DNA of 64,000 nt from Cordia subcordata (taxonomy: Eukaryota > Streptophyta > Magnoliopsida > Boraginales > Cordiaceae), in contig JAPTOF010000006.1 in assembly GCA_028554755.1 (NCBI GenBank), positions 1,358,501 through 1,422,500 of the forward strand, read 5' to 3'. Under the pieces are notes generated by a model. The model ran no database searches. It saw only the letters and a list, made by a program, of their open reading frames with translations, and was not told where the DNA came from. Both the position numbers and the translations under genes were made by a program. This document shows, one piece after another, positions 49,857-62,206 of this stretch (positions are counted from its first letter, which is position 1; every line of letters starts with the position of its first letter).

Positions 49857-50659
49857 GATCACTCACTCACCCCCGAACCACAAAAAGGAATGAACTCTGT
49901 TGCTACTTGCTCGTGGGCCCCATATGTTGTTGCGGGAGAATATAGGAGAGCACTGAGTAAACTCTGACTTGACATTGGCTCGTGTTTATAGATAAGCCTC
50001 AAAATAGGTGTAATTCTCAAAATTCAAAATTATATTTCACTCTTTACGAACGTAAAAATACTATAATCTTAACCAATAATTTATTAACAACTTAATTTTT
50101 CTTTAGATATGTATCTTTCTACAACACCGCCAAACACTATAATGGAGATCTTGATAAATGATATAAGAAAAGTCTCGAGTTGCCTCATTTTTTCTTTTTT
50201 TTCTTTTTTCCTTAGATAAAATGAGGTAACGCTGATTATTGGATAACTAATATAAGCAAGAAGACTCGCTTAAATCTTTAATCAAGGACGCCTCTCAACG
50301 AGTCTTGAGAAAAATGACATCTAATCGAAAGATGAAGACCGTTAGGTTGCTCCACCTAAGATGAATCCCCGCTAACAGAAAAACCAAAGGGCATTTGATT
50401 TGACATTTTGTCCATTATGTTTTTAGGCTCTCACTTCTATGATCCATATCCACTCAGTGCATCTCTGCTTAATGAAAAGGACCCAAAACTAATGGTCAAA
50501 ATAAAAAGCAAATACAACCAAAAAAGGCCCGTTATAGGACTCTCACTTCAATGACCCATATTAAGTGGATCTCCACTTAAAGTTGGCGCCCAAAACTAAT
50601 GGGTCAAAATCAAACAAAACATAAACGGATCAATTGAAGTTCCAGCAAAATAAATGGAA
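49854..50659. other. intergenic between LTI65 promoter and tRNA-Asn
   Basis: No gene is seen. About 50390-50640 contains two similar phrases about 130 bases apart (ACTTCTATGATCCATAT / ACTTCAATGACCCATAT, each followed by a CCACTTAA- or GCTTAATG-like phrase), a small diverged tandem duplication. Confidence 0.4.
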
Positions 50660-50683
50660 CGCTAGAGGGAGGGGTCGAACCTC

Positions 50684-50716
<33 letters not shown>

Positions 50717-50733
50717 GACTGAGCTACTCCAGC
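50660..50733 (-). tRNA. trnN-GUU: tRNA-Asn(GTT)
   Basis: Reads on the minus strand from 50733 to 50660, 74 nt. The acceptor stem GCTGGAG pairs with CTCTAGC (one G-T wobble), leaving discriminator G. The D arm contains TAGCTCAGTCGG (A box), the anticodon loop is CTGTTAA with anticodon GTT, and the T arm contains GGTTCGACCCC (B box). No intron, no encoded CCA, as expected of a nuclear gene. A T-rich stretch follows the 3' end only weakly. Confidence 0.97.
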
Positions 50734-53700
50734 TGCTTGTCGTTTCTGGCCATCATAATCTTCATATCAAGTCTTTGATAATTACTGGCTTGCGGATTTA
50801 CGAAGAGTGTTCCTTCTTGTGTGCGCAATTATTCTCACTCTCGAAATCCGTTTAGGCGAGTTTTGTGGTCATGACAAAGTAGTATGAAAGCAAGCCTTGA
50901 GCAGATTTTACGTTGCCCAGAGGTTGTAGACTATGGTTTGGTTTTGTTAGTATGTAGATTATAACGAAAACATCAAGTCTTTAAGGGAGTGAATCTGTAA
51001 TGCCTTCTCAAATTGGTTTTTTGTGAGATTTTTAAGCACTTTATAAAGGTTTGGATCCACTATTATTATTATTATTACAACTTTAAATATTTTGAGTCAA
51101 TTAATTAAATTAAATGCAGTGGTAGACCAGTAACTAAACTTGGTCGTTACAATTGTAAAAGTTGGTTTTGCCAATGGGTAAAGTTCGTATTCACTACTTC
51201 ATAACTGAAATTGTTCATGTCTTGGGACAGTTTAAATGTTTCATGTTTGGACCTAGAAAAGAAAATGTTGCATCTTTTGGAAGTTGGGCTTGAGGCACGT
51301 GTTATTCTCTTCCTAACATTTCTGTTTTTCTGTATTAATTTAACTCTATATGTCCATAAGTACTATTCATTAGAAACATTGGGAAAAAAGTTAACTAGTT
51401 GGGGGTATGTTGATAAGGTTTCCTTCTCTTTCTTCGTTTATTTGTCAATTGCGCTGGCTGATAACGAGTGAAAATTACTTATAGACTGTATAGCGACCAT
51501 ATATTTAAATATTAAACAAATACCAAGAATGCTAAGTGGAGTATTAGGAAATTGGTGAAGATCATAATTGAGCATGTGTGTGTATATATATATATATAAA
51601 TCAGTTTTAAACGGAGAGGGAAAAAAAGAAAAAAAGGAAAAATGAAAATAAAAAAATAACGGGTTGGAGAGGAAAACGGTGCATTTGTCAGTCATGATTT
51701 GTAACCTTGACCAAACATGCTTCTAGGTCTATGTAGGCGATAAGTGGACGTCATCGATTACGCAAGTGATTAAGGGTTATGTTTGAATTGGTTTGGAAAA
51801 AAATATTTGAATTAATTTTTTAAAAATAAAAAATTAACTTCTCAAAAAAATATTTTAAAAGAATTTATAAAAAAAACACTTAAAGAAAACAATTAAATAA
51901 TACCCATTTCCTTGGTTCTGATGGGACAACATTGTTTGACAAATGGCTCATGTTAATCAATGAAAAAGATACATTCCTTTTGAAATTAACATGATTAATA
52001 GTGCAAGTTTAATCTTCCATAATTTCTATGTTGTCAGTATTTAGACATTAAATATACTCTGTGTGCAGTCGATCTAATTTTTGTTTTTGTGTTTTGCATT
52101 TCTCTTTTTAATTATGTAAGAGTTGACCTCATTTTCATTTTTGCTCTTGCTTCTTAGTTTCAAAATTTTCTAAAAGTTACCCATTTTCTGCAAAATCCTA
52201 ACCAGAGAAATAAAATTAAAAACATAACAAATCAATTCAACATCTGTTTTAATATAAGAGAGAAATAAGATTTTAACAAAAAGCTATTAAAAGCGTTACC
52301 CATCCCCCTAATTTTAATTGCTGAAACCATAATATTTTAATTAAATTTATCACAATAATTTATCGTCTAAAAAGAAGGAAAAAAAGAATTAGATAAAGGC
52401 TTTAGGTTAGCTGTAGAATTTCAGGGCTCGTTGGGTTTTTTTAAGTGCTTTTTTTTTTTTTTGTAACCTTTTATACTTGTTTTTGAGTTTTTCTTTTTCA
52501 AGTTTTATTTTTTTTAAACTAGTCCTTAGTTGTTGAACTTTAGATATTTTTGCAATAGTATTTTGGATAGAAAGTTATTGAACAAAAATCATTAATTGTT
52601 TGCTCTTGAATTTTACATATCAACAAAAGACATTTGTGATTCAAACTCTATCACCATTAGATATGGACACACTAATAAACCTGAATGAGATTTCTCTCTC
52701 TCTCTCTTAAATAGAAATTTCTACATTATAATTGGACATGTAAAAAACTTGATTATATTTTTCATAAACATAAAAAAGGACTTCATTATATTTTCTCAAG
52801 TTCATCAACTTAAAAAAAAAAGAAAAGATCAAAAAATAGTTTAAATAGTTGAGATTATCATAATTCAAGAACATAATCCTGATTCAAATCTCATAGAGAT
52901 TCACCAAAAAAAAAAAAAGAAGAGAAAGAAAAAAGAGATTCTTGGTTTTATATATCCACAAGGTGGTGCGCATTTGTCCACATAAAAGCTCCAAGCGAAT
53001 GAACAAAGTCGATATTATAGGCAAAAGGTAGAAGAGCAGTGGGACAAAGGGTGGAAGAAATCGGCACGATTTTTTACTTTTTTATTTTTTTCCAAATCGG
53101 CGCGAATTCAAGACCGAATAGCATTCAAGCCACGTAGACTAATAGCGCACCCTGCGAAAAACGTGGTCAACAGTCGCAATGTCTATTATTTTACGAGTGA
53201 GGTATTTTAAGATTAATTTTTTAAAAATATATATGAATTCAACTTAAAACTGCCCTTACATTGGAAAAAAAAAAGAGAAAAAAAATTAAAAAAAAGTGGC
53301 CAACAATGCGAAGTCATCAGTAAAATATAAATAGCACATATATGTACTACCCAAATGTTACTATTGAAATTTTTGCTTTTAGTCGTCACCCCTACATGGT
53401 ATGTTAAATATTAACAGAATTTATTTATTTGAATATATATATATATATATGTGTGGTATTATCACATAATTAAATAATTTATAATGGTACATACTATAAA
53501 AGAAAAATATACATCTTTTTAGAAAGCAATATTTGTTATTGTACTTTTTTAAAAAATAAAAATAAATTAAAGTATGTCTAAAATCATAGAAGAATTTTTA
53601 AAATTTTTTTTCCAAGAATAAGAGCATCATGTTAATATAATAAATAAATACACTAATATCTTACTTACAAGTCTAAATTTTTAAATAAAATGGTAAAGCT

Positions 53701-54089
53701 ATCATGATATTAAAGCCCAATTCATGGGGTTTGAAACTCACCACCTCCTATTTAAAAATGTTAAAGTTGCCCATGTACAAAGTTAAAAAGCAAACACGCA
53801 CATGAAGGGGATAATTAATGTAATAAACAAAAACACCAATATTTACGTGAGCATTAATATAATAAAATAAATATACTAATATCTTGCATTTAAATGGTGA
53901 ATAACGATAGCTAGGCAGTGAAAGTGACTTATAGTTTTAGTCAAGATAACAATAAAATATAACAGATAATAGAAGCCTAGTTGACAATCGACATCAGATA
54001 AGATATTAGCCCCAAACTCTCGCATTTCTTTCTTTGTCTTGAGTATAGCTGAGCGTGTGGCATCCAGAGACCAGAGAACGACGAAGAAA
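50734..54089. other. intergenic, AT-rich
   Basis: No gene is supported. Short (ATT)n near 51061-51076, (AT)n near 51578-51597 and 53436-53450, and (CT)n near 52690-52707 are visible. About 51775-51900 resembles the GTTTGAATTGG-ended repeat found elsewhere in the window. The final ~100 bases should carry the cytochrome b561 leader. Confidence 0.5.
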
Positions 54090-56357
54090 ATGGCGATAGC
54101 AGTGAATGCAGTGATATTCTCTTACGTAACACATGCTTTGGCTGTAATAAGTGCGATTCTGGTGTTGGTTTGGTGCACAAGTTTCAGAGGTGGATTAGCA
54201 TGGGAAGCTACTGACAAGACCCTCATCTTTAACGTAAGCAACTTCCACGAGCCGTTTCCTGCTTTTTTCTCATTTCTTTGCTTTCTCCTTCAGATTATGT
54301 TGAGTCACTTTCCTTTTCGTGTAGTACTTTAGAAGTCTCTTGAGTTTCTTTTTATATCTTTCTCATGTTAGGTTTATGCGCAAATACTAAGATCACAATC
54401 AAAGTGGAACCCGACATAGCGGGTACACTAGGCTGCCCTAATTAGGCTTTGGTGGTTTGGATTTCGATGTTTTAATTTTTTAGTAAATCATTGAAACTAT
54501 ATTTGATATTCGTGGATGATGATCAATACTAGTGTCTCCATTTACTGGTCATAACTACAGTTAGGATGGGGTTGGGCATTTTTTTTTTTAAACAGTGGGA
54601 TCATCGACCATCTGGTGATAATTAGACATCTGGTAACTAGGGGTGTTTATTTGAGATTATAGAGTATTACTATTTTTCCTAAATAATTTTGGAGCAAAAA
54701 AATTTCACCAATTTTTGCACAATTCCCCAATGGGAAATACAATTTGGATAATGGGAAAATTGGACAAAACTCCTTAGTGAATGAAGATCTCCAATTTAAA
54801 AAAGTATGTTAAATGTAAACACGCACTAAAAATACACACACTTATAAAAAAATAAATTATTTATATTTTCTCTGAAAAAATTTTTTCATGGTTCGGTTGC
54901 CACACAAAAAATCCGAGTTTCGGTGCCCCGCTTGTGCCCCGTCTCATGCCTGAGCCTCTGGCGCCCTAGGACATTGAAGGCGGTGTGTGGGCCCTCGGGA
55001 CCAAGGACACAGCCTGGGCCCTCAGGTCTAGGCCCTCGGCCCCTGGGACCCAGCTCTTGGCCCCCGGCCCCCTACACCCCGAGACTTGACTCGAGACTCG
55101 GGACTTGGCCCGGGCTCGGTGTGCAGGGTGTCGGGGACCTGTGGCCGGGTCGGGGCTGGGAAGGGGCTTGGGCCGGGGTGCTGGGGACCCGGGAGACGCA
55201 GTTTGTTTAGTGTATGTAGTGGGTGAAATGTGTGTAGTGTTTGTAATGAGTGGAATGTGTGTAGTGTGTTTATTTGGCCCGGCGCTCGAGCCCTGGGGGC
55301 CGCAGTTTGTTTAGTGTGTGTAATGTGTATAGCGTTTGCAATGAGTGGAGTGTGTATATTTGGCCTTTTGAAAAGTTGGTTTACTTAATTTTGGATAAAT
55401 TAGATAATCTGCAAAATTTAAAATTTTATCCAATCTCTAATTTTTTTTGGTCAAGAAATTCTCCGTATCCAATATTTTTTCTCCAATTAACCATTCTCCA
55501 TATCAAATTTCTCCAAATTCTTGGAGTTTGGCAAAAATATTGGAGATCTCCAACGAGTGAACATCTCTACTAGTAACGCTTGACCACTAATTGATAAATC
55601 TCAGAATGACTGGCCCCACAATTCAAGTACCCAACCATCAGGTAAGTGAGGGAACTCAACCCAAAGGAGGGGGTAGGAGTCAAATCTATTTCCTAAGCCG
55701 CGACCAAATTAATATAATTTATTCCCACTTTATTTGAAAATTTTAAGTTTATAGAATTTGGTACGAACAAAATTAAAAGAAAAAAAGATGGATGGAAAAA
55801 AAAAAAAGGTTTCTCATGATTGTATTTTCCACGTTAGACTTTCAGCACCTACCTACCTCTTTAGTTTTCACATGATCACCAACCCTCTCGATGTAATATG
55901 GCAGGCATCTGCCTAATTGCAATATGACAGATTGTTGTGGTCCCTTAAATGGTTGCTGGAAATTAGCTGAGGTTCTCTAGATATATGATACTATTGAATT
56001 TAATTATATATTGAAACATCAAGAAATGTTTTCAAGTAGTGATATATGTCTTAAAGTTAGCAATGATTTTGTTGAACTTATGCATTGGCATTAATATCTC
56101 TATATTATTGTTAAGAATTTCGGGATTTTATCTCAAAATTTACATTTAAGGTCTGTTCAATAAATTTAGTTGTTGAAGTAATTGATAGTTGTTTGAGTAG
56201 CTGATAGCTGTTTGGGTATCTGATAGCTGTTTTATTTTAGCAATTAACGGATAGCTGTTTAACTAGCTAATTGAACAAAATGTGTTTGGTAAAATTAGCT
56301 GTTAGATTAGATGATAAATGTTAAATGATGTAAAAGGACATTGATGTCATGTTGTTG

Positions 56358-56409
<52 letters not shown>

Positions 56410-58498
56410 GATGATGATAATTGTAATTACTATTACTATTATAGGAATAAGATAATATATTTCATAAGTTAGATATTTATTTTTATAATCATATTTTAAT
56501 ATTAAAGTATAACTAATTTTTTGATAAAACATTTATATCAATATTACAAAAATTAATTTTAATAGATTCAAAATTATTTTGTTAAAAAAAAGTACTAATA
56601 AAACTTATGCTTTTAGTATGATTATATAGAAATTGAAATTCATTTTTACATTATTTCTTATTTATATTTGTGAAAGAAAAGGTAAAAATATAGAGAGAGA
56701 TCGGAAAAAGAATAGAAAAATCAAAAAATACAAAAAGGGTAGAATTGCCCAAAAAAAAAAGATAAAAAGCTAAAAGCTACTGAAACGCTAAAATTTTTAG
56801 CTTTTGAGAAACGTTAGTTGAAACGCTAAAAGCTACTTGAAACGCTAGTTTACCGAATAGTAATAATTTAACAAAATAGTATTTTGATCAGTCAAAACGT
56901 TAAATGTTACTTGAAAAGTTGTTGCCGAACCTAATGTATAAATAAGAGTTGGGCTTTGAATAGTGTTGTCCTTTCAAGTATGACTTATTTTTTTCCTTTT
57001 CTTTTCGTTTTCTTTTCCTTTTGTTGACTCATTAATTTGAATATTACTTCTTGTACACAACTATGATACCATGATAATATAATGTGATGTATGGCTTATC
57101 TTTTTCTCTTTTTTTTCTCTTTCTTCTCCATCTAGATTCATCCTGTTTTGATGCTTATTGGCTTCATCATTCTTGGAGGTGAAGGTAATTGACATGCAAT
57201 CTTAATGTAAAGTATTTGATGTGGGCAAAGAAATTAGCACCTCATTAATAAATAACTCAATTGATATTATTAGTTAGTGGTGAAATTGTAATGTCCACGG
57301 AAGTAGATAATGGACGCAGTTGCACCGGGTACACAGACAGACGCTTTAGCCTTAGCCATTGACCACCATTGACCGATAATATCAATTGAGTTATTTACTC
57401 ACGTGAACCCAATTTCTTTGCCCACATCAGTATTAATTAAGTGTAATTAAACAGTTACTGCTTTACTGAAGGTATGTTTCTAATTTACCCTTTTTTATGG
57501 GTGAAATATATGCAGCAATTATTAGTTATAAAGCACTTCCCTATGAAAAGCCAGTGAAGAAAGTAATACACCTAGTTTTTCATGCTATTGCCCTTATTCT
57601 TGGGTGCATCGGAATATATACAGCCTTCAAGTACCACAACGAGAGCAGCATTGCCAACTTATACAGTTTACATTCTTGGCTTGGGATTGGAGTTATTGTT
57701 CTGTATGGTATTCAGGTAATGTTACATATAACTAAGGGCATATTTGTTCTTTAGGTTTTAGATACGCTTTGATCATGCATGTTTTAATACAATCTTCTCG
57801 CATGAAAAATTAATAAAATTTAAAACCACCTTATAAGATCGTAGATCACTCTTCGTATAATCAATTAACTTTTATCATGGTACTTTAGTCATTCTCAACA
57901 TGTATATAAAAGTTGGGTTTTGGCCCAAGTTCTTGTGTCGTGCACGGGTGATTCATCTCTCATTGTTTAACTCGTTTGAGCTCTAGATTCTTGGTTCGTT
58001 GTATTCCTAGTTTAATTCGTTTGACCTCAACCCCTTTCTTAGTTTGGGTGACATGTGAGGGTGCGTTAGAATATATTTCTCCTACATAGGAAAAATAACA
58101 AAATCTAGAACGACCTTATAAGGTTTTGGACAATCATTGCTTATATTGACGAATTAGTTTGTATGAGCTGATGAGGAAGGATTTTCTTTCGGACATGGCA
58201 GTGGATGTATGGATTTGTGGTGTTCTTCTACCCGGGTGGCACCTCAGAGATCAGGCGTGAATCGCTTCCGTGGCATGTTCTCTTCGGGCAGTTTGTGTAC
58301 GTCTTAGCGGTGGCGACGGCAGCACTGGGGTTTCTCGAGAAGCTGACATTCCTCGAGAACTCGGGGCTGGCTAAGTATGGGTCTGAAGCATTCCTCGTCA
58401 ATTTCACAGCCATTGCTGCGACACTCTTCGGAGCCTTTGTGTTCTTGACGGTTCTGTCTCAGCCTCCCCACGACGATCACAGCTACACGGCCATTTAA
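54090..58498 (+). CDS. CYB561: cytochrome b561, transmembrane ascorbate ferrireductase (4 exons, 229 aa)
   Basis: A di-heme membrane protein that passes electrons from cytosolic ascorbate across the membrane (usually tonoplast) to monodehydroascorbate or ferric iron. Exons: 54090-54233, 57136-57184, 57516-57715 and 58202-58498; all GT-AG, 230 codons with stop. Six membrane helices are apparent. The four heme histidines expected of the family are present: His50 (NIHPVLM), His83 (KVIHLVFH), His117 (YSLHSWLG) and His156 (LPWHVLFG). The positions match those I recall for the structurally studied Arabidopsis enzyme. The ascorbate-side basic residues around KPVKKV (77-81) are also present, as is SLHSW. 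The C-terminus QPPHDDHSYTAI is short and hydrophilic. Intron 1 is 2.9 kb and holds two transposons; intron 2 holds a hairpin MITE. The coding sequence is intact. Confidence 0.95.
54638..55569. mobile_element. hAT-like non-autonomous element with GC-rich core, 932 bp
   Basis: Flanked by an 8-bp near-perfect direct repeat, CTGGTAAC (54630-54637) and CTAGTAAC (55570-55577), the size made by hAT transposases. The ends are inverted: TAGGGGTGTTTATT on the left, and TAGAGATGTTCACT reading in from the right. Subterminal regions repeat TTGGAGA and ATTTCTCC-type motifs. The interior 54915-55310 is strikingly GC-rich and contains a ~105-bp tandem duplication starting GCAGTTTGTTTAGTGT (55198 and 55302). 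No transposase frame. Confidence 0.8.
56150..56931 (+). mobile_element. Tourist/PIF-Harbinger-like MITE, copy B, 782 bp
   Basis: Flanked by TAA on both sides (56147-56149 and 56932-56934). The ends are GGTCTGTTCAATAAA and, reading in from the right, GGTTCGGCAACAACT. Subterminal repeats of GATAGCTGTTT and of AAACGCTAAAAGCTACT occur near the two ends. A (TTA)n tract sits at about 56354-56409. The whole is the reverse complement of 7716-8457 with moderate divergence. No transposase frame. Confidence 0.82.
56354..56409. repeat. (TTA)n microsatellite
   Basis: About 18 TTA units inside MITE copy B. Copy A has only a short AATAATAAT counterpart (about 8265-8272), so the tract expanded in this copy. 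Confidence 0.92.
57217..57428. mobile_element. hairpin MITE with ~60-bp inverted arms in cytochrome b561 intron 2
   Basis: The left arm TGATGTGGGCAAAGAAATT (57217 on) continues to AATAACTCAATTGATATTAT. The right arm is its near-perfect complement, ending GCCCACATC at 57428. The arms match over about 60 bases apart from a short central difference, where the right arm contains CACGTG. AGTATT occurs directly before and after, a likely 6-bp target duplication. The loop is about 85 bases. Confidence 0.85.
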
Positions 58499-59181
58499 TT
58501 GATGTGTTCACTTTACATGCACTGTGTGTGCACTCTTGTTGTAATTGTTACTTGCGCTACATATATAAATTGTTGTTATGTATTCAGGTAGTTGTTTTTT
58601 GTATGTTTAATGCTGGACTTTTGTCTGTATAACGCTCAAATTATGAGAAATTAATTGATAATAAAACACGTAATTTGGGCCCATTGTTTGGTAATCGCTA
58701 GGGAAAAAAGGTACTCAAAGGGGTGTGTATTCGTAATGTTACTTTCTGTGTCTTCTCTTTAATTTGCGTGTGAGAAGCAGGCCACTATGTGTATATTATC
58801 TTAAGAAGAAAAGCAAGTGTTTTTGCTATCTACCAAATGCTCTTTGGGGTCGCACTGAATCTTGTTTAAAGAGCATCACAACTCATAAGTACTAATAGAA
58901 TTTAGATGTAAAGGCAGGACCTGGATTGATGATACAAATTGGAATTTGTAGATATTCACATCTATAACAACTTGCAAGATCCAAAGGTAACAAAATGGCA
59001 CGAGCCTTTGCTATTTGTGTGGTGTTAGACAAAGACATTCCAACGCTCAAGTTAGTAACCAAGTACTTGAGAGTGTTTTAGAATTGAAATTATTGAGATT
59101 AATTGATAGTGTAATTGCATTTGGGTTAATTGCCAAAGTGCGTTTTGGTTGACTATTTATTTTCCTGATATATGAGGGGGT

Positions 59182-59573
59182 TAGACTAACTCCAATAGCT
59201 CACCCCAAAATAAAAAATCTCATATTTAGGAGAATGTTTGGTGTTAATGTGCTCTAACAGGTCATTTATCTCATCTCTCAAATTTTATGTTTTTCTTAAA
59301 TCCAAAACAAAACACCTATATATATAGGGGTTTTCATCCCTAAAACCAACACCTAAATCTCATCTCCTATTTCCCATAGCCTTAGCACTGTAATATTTTA
59401 AAATAGGATAACTGTTAGAGCGAAATTAAAATAAGGATTTCTTAAACTGAGAGTTTGATAAAAATAAAAAAGTTGTTGGAATAAAACTGAAAATAAAGAA
59501 TATTTAATTGTAAAAAAATGACTCAAATCACTCAAATTAAAAAAAAAAAAAAATAAGAAACCTATTGAAAACA
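59182..59573. mobile_element. MITE related to 25370-25771
   Basis: Begins TTAGACTAACTCCAATAG, and the complement of the right end reads TTTTCAATAGG. It shares with 25370-25771 the internal phrases AAACAAAACACC, ATCTCATCTCC and AATATTTTAAAATA in the same order and orientation. Confidence 0.65.
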
Positions 59574-60502
59574 ACTATAAGTGGAGGGGAGGGGGGTTGA
59601 TGGGTCATCCCCTGCTTCTTGCTTTTGAGCTGGAGCTTGTTCGCCTTATCATCGTCAGACTTATGGACTTCCTCGTTTTCGAATGCAAACAAACTAAAAT
59701 TACAACCACGTAAATAATTCTAAGGCATTTCATAGTCCTTCTTGAAGAATATTGTCTCTGAGTACTGTCTTTTTTTTGGAAGACGAGGCTCATATATATA
59801 TTAGAATCACCCTAAGACTTCATAATATTTAATTATATAAAAGCATCGATTTGAATTTAAAATATTTAATTATATCAAATCATTATTCGACTATGTACTC
59901 CATCTACTTATTAGGAATACATGTATTATTGTCCTATAATTAGACAATATATAACGATTCCTGGGAAAATTTTATATTAAAAAAGGGTCTCTTACACAAA
60001 TCTAGGCAAGATCCTATATTTTCTCATATAGTTATAACATTACAAAGAAACTCTTTTTTGGTGAACAACATTATAAAGAAACTCATATTCCTAATTTGTA
60101 AATATTGTAACGTTTTGAAAATATCTAAATTGGTTAGTTTAAGTATACGAGTACTTCCAAAACCTGTTTTTGCTTAGGAAAGCAAATTGACAGATAATAT
60201 GAAATCAAATATGCGAGAGTGGCAACAGGATGTAAGCACGAAATTCTGCTTTTGGGAGAAAAGGTTAAGCAACAAGAAATAATGGTACATTAATCATAAT
60301 ACGTGTTTTGAAAATGCCATCATGGACCACCTCTATCCATGTAGCATTTTAAAGCAATATGTTAAAATTCGATAGAGAAATTTAGGAGGATATTTTATTC
60401 TCTTTGTTTTGTCAAAATTAGATATTCATTTTTATATAACATTTTTTTTATAATATAAGGGTATTAGCAAGTTTTAAATAAAGAAAGTTTTATACAAATT
60501 TG

Positions 60503-60908
60503 GAGTCTATTTTGTCTAACTTTTGAATACTCAAAAGTATTTTTTTTTTAGTTTAAAAATTAAAATTAACCTGTTTGACTCATTTTCAAAAGAGCTTTTA
60601 TATAAAAGTCAAAATTAAAAAAAAATTTAAAAACCAGAAGCTCCAAATTGAAGCTTTTCGAAAAAAACTTTTGAGAAATTGTTTTCGTATCATATAAAAA
60701 ATTATTTTTTCTTCCTCTCTTCTGAAAAATATTACTTCATAATTTTAAAATTTTAATATTGCTTTCAAAATAGTTAAAAGCTCAAATCTTAAAATACCAA
60801 GCCAAACAATCAATGGTTTTTATTCAACAACATTTTTAACTAAATTTTTATTACTAAAAATTTTATAGTTCAACAATTAAAATTTTATCGTTAGGCTAAA
60901 CAGAACCT
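60503..60908. mobile_element. MITE related to 37333-37743
   Basis: The left end AGTCTATTTTGTCTAAC and the complement of the right end (AGGTTCTGTTTAGCCTAAC) are diverged inverted repeats. Internal phrases such as AGCTTTTCGAAAA, AATATTGCTTTCAAAATA and AAAAGCTCAA match the intronic JmjC copy in order and orientation. This copy is older or more mutated. Confidence 0.75.
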
Positions 60909-62206
60909 TAATAAAACACAGTGGAACTAAACGCATTTTATTCCCGGGAAAGAAAGAAAAGACAAGTGTAACAGCAAAATGATCACAAACGTGAGTTTGC
61001 GATAGGGAGAATAAAAAATAGATACTCAGCAAGATGAAATGAAAATCTAACAATAAGTGAAGTATTCTTAGCTTAGAAAAAGCAAATTGAAAGATAAAAA
61101 AGAGGTGAAGAATTGCCAACTCATGTACAACTATAAAGTTCTACTTTTGGAAGAAAGGTAAGGTCCAAGTAACGGTCTCATAGTCATAATAAAATAAGCC
61201 AATAGAATATACTGCTGGACCACCTGGACCGTTTTTTCAGTGATTTAAAGAAAAAAATTACATGTCGTCGAATTATTTTTACCACCAAAGCAGAGAGCAA
61301 TATGAGACCAAAAAGGAGACAACAAGAGGGAAAACTTAAGAAAAATAACACTGTTGATATGTATATATTGTTAATTATTTTTCTCTTCTTTTAATATGAT
61401 AACTAATTAAGTATATACGTGAGATGATAATTGAATAATGAAAAAGATCAAGAAATGTGTTTATCTCATCTTTGCATATAAAGATCATTTTAATAACCGT
61501 AAACCCAATATGGCCCTAGTCATCAAAATATATAGTAAACAAAATTAACTGCCTGAAAAAGAAACAAAAATAAGATTAATTACAATAACACCAAGATGAA
61601 TTTGGGACCACGTAGACGAACTTTATTTCTTTCATTTTAACTAATTAGGTGTCGGAAAATGTTGAAGAGCTAGCGTTTACATTTGCCCTTTTGACACGAA
61701 GCCTTTAGAATTTAATTAGACAAATAAGTTAATTTATATATAAATGTAACATCGCAAAGTTTGCTTCATTCATATCATCTACAGATTTTTTATCGTCGGT
61801 GGTCTTAGTATAGTAACTGTTAAAGGTGAACACGTCATATTTGTTTGAAGAAAAAATCTAAAAAAAAAAATTGCTTGCATGAAAAAAAAAAGGGCGAAAT
61901 ATACAATATGCGTACGCGTAGCATACTTGTAGGTGTGAAAAATCAGATAAACACATATACTTTATAGTATTTGTAGGTGCCAAGGAATAAGAGGCCACGA
62001 TGCATATGTCTGTATCAATCGTCCAGCTTGGCCCTCTTCATTTTAAGCGACGGTTACCTTCCGCCAACTACTAATATATGTTCAAACCCCATATCACCTC
62101 ATCTTGTGGTAGGTGTTGTCTCTCAACTATTGGTAGCATTATTATTTCTCATCATCTTGTTTGAGACTTAGTTACTTTGTTTATATCATCTCATAGCTAC
62201 ATAGCC

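Larger units (their letters stand above)
58499..62206. other. intergenic between cytochrome b561 and remorin
   Basis: No gene is supported. It holds the cytochrome b561 3' UTR and two MITEs (59182-59573 and 60503-60908). A TATATAAAT sequence at about 61737-61745 is a candidate remorin TATA box, about 460 bases from the ATG, which would imply a long leader or a leader intron. Confidence 0.45.

Noticed and set aside
54923..55573. Three overlapping open frames in the GC-rich patch of the cytochrome b561 intron
   Set aside because: They are low-complexity Pro/Gly/Arg frames caused by GC-rich repeat DNA inside a transposon, with no domain.
59605..59793. 62-codon minus-strand frame
   Set aside because: No domain and no supporting context; next to a MITE.
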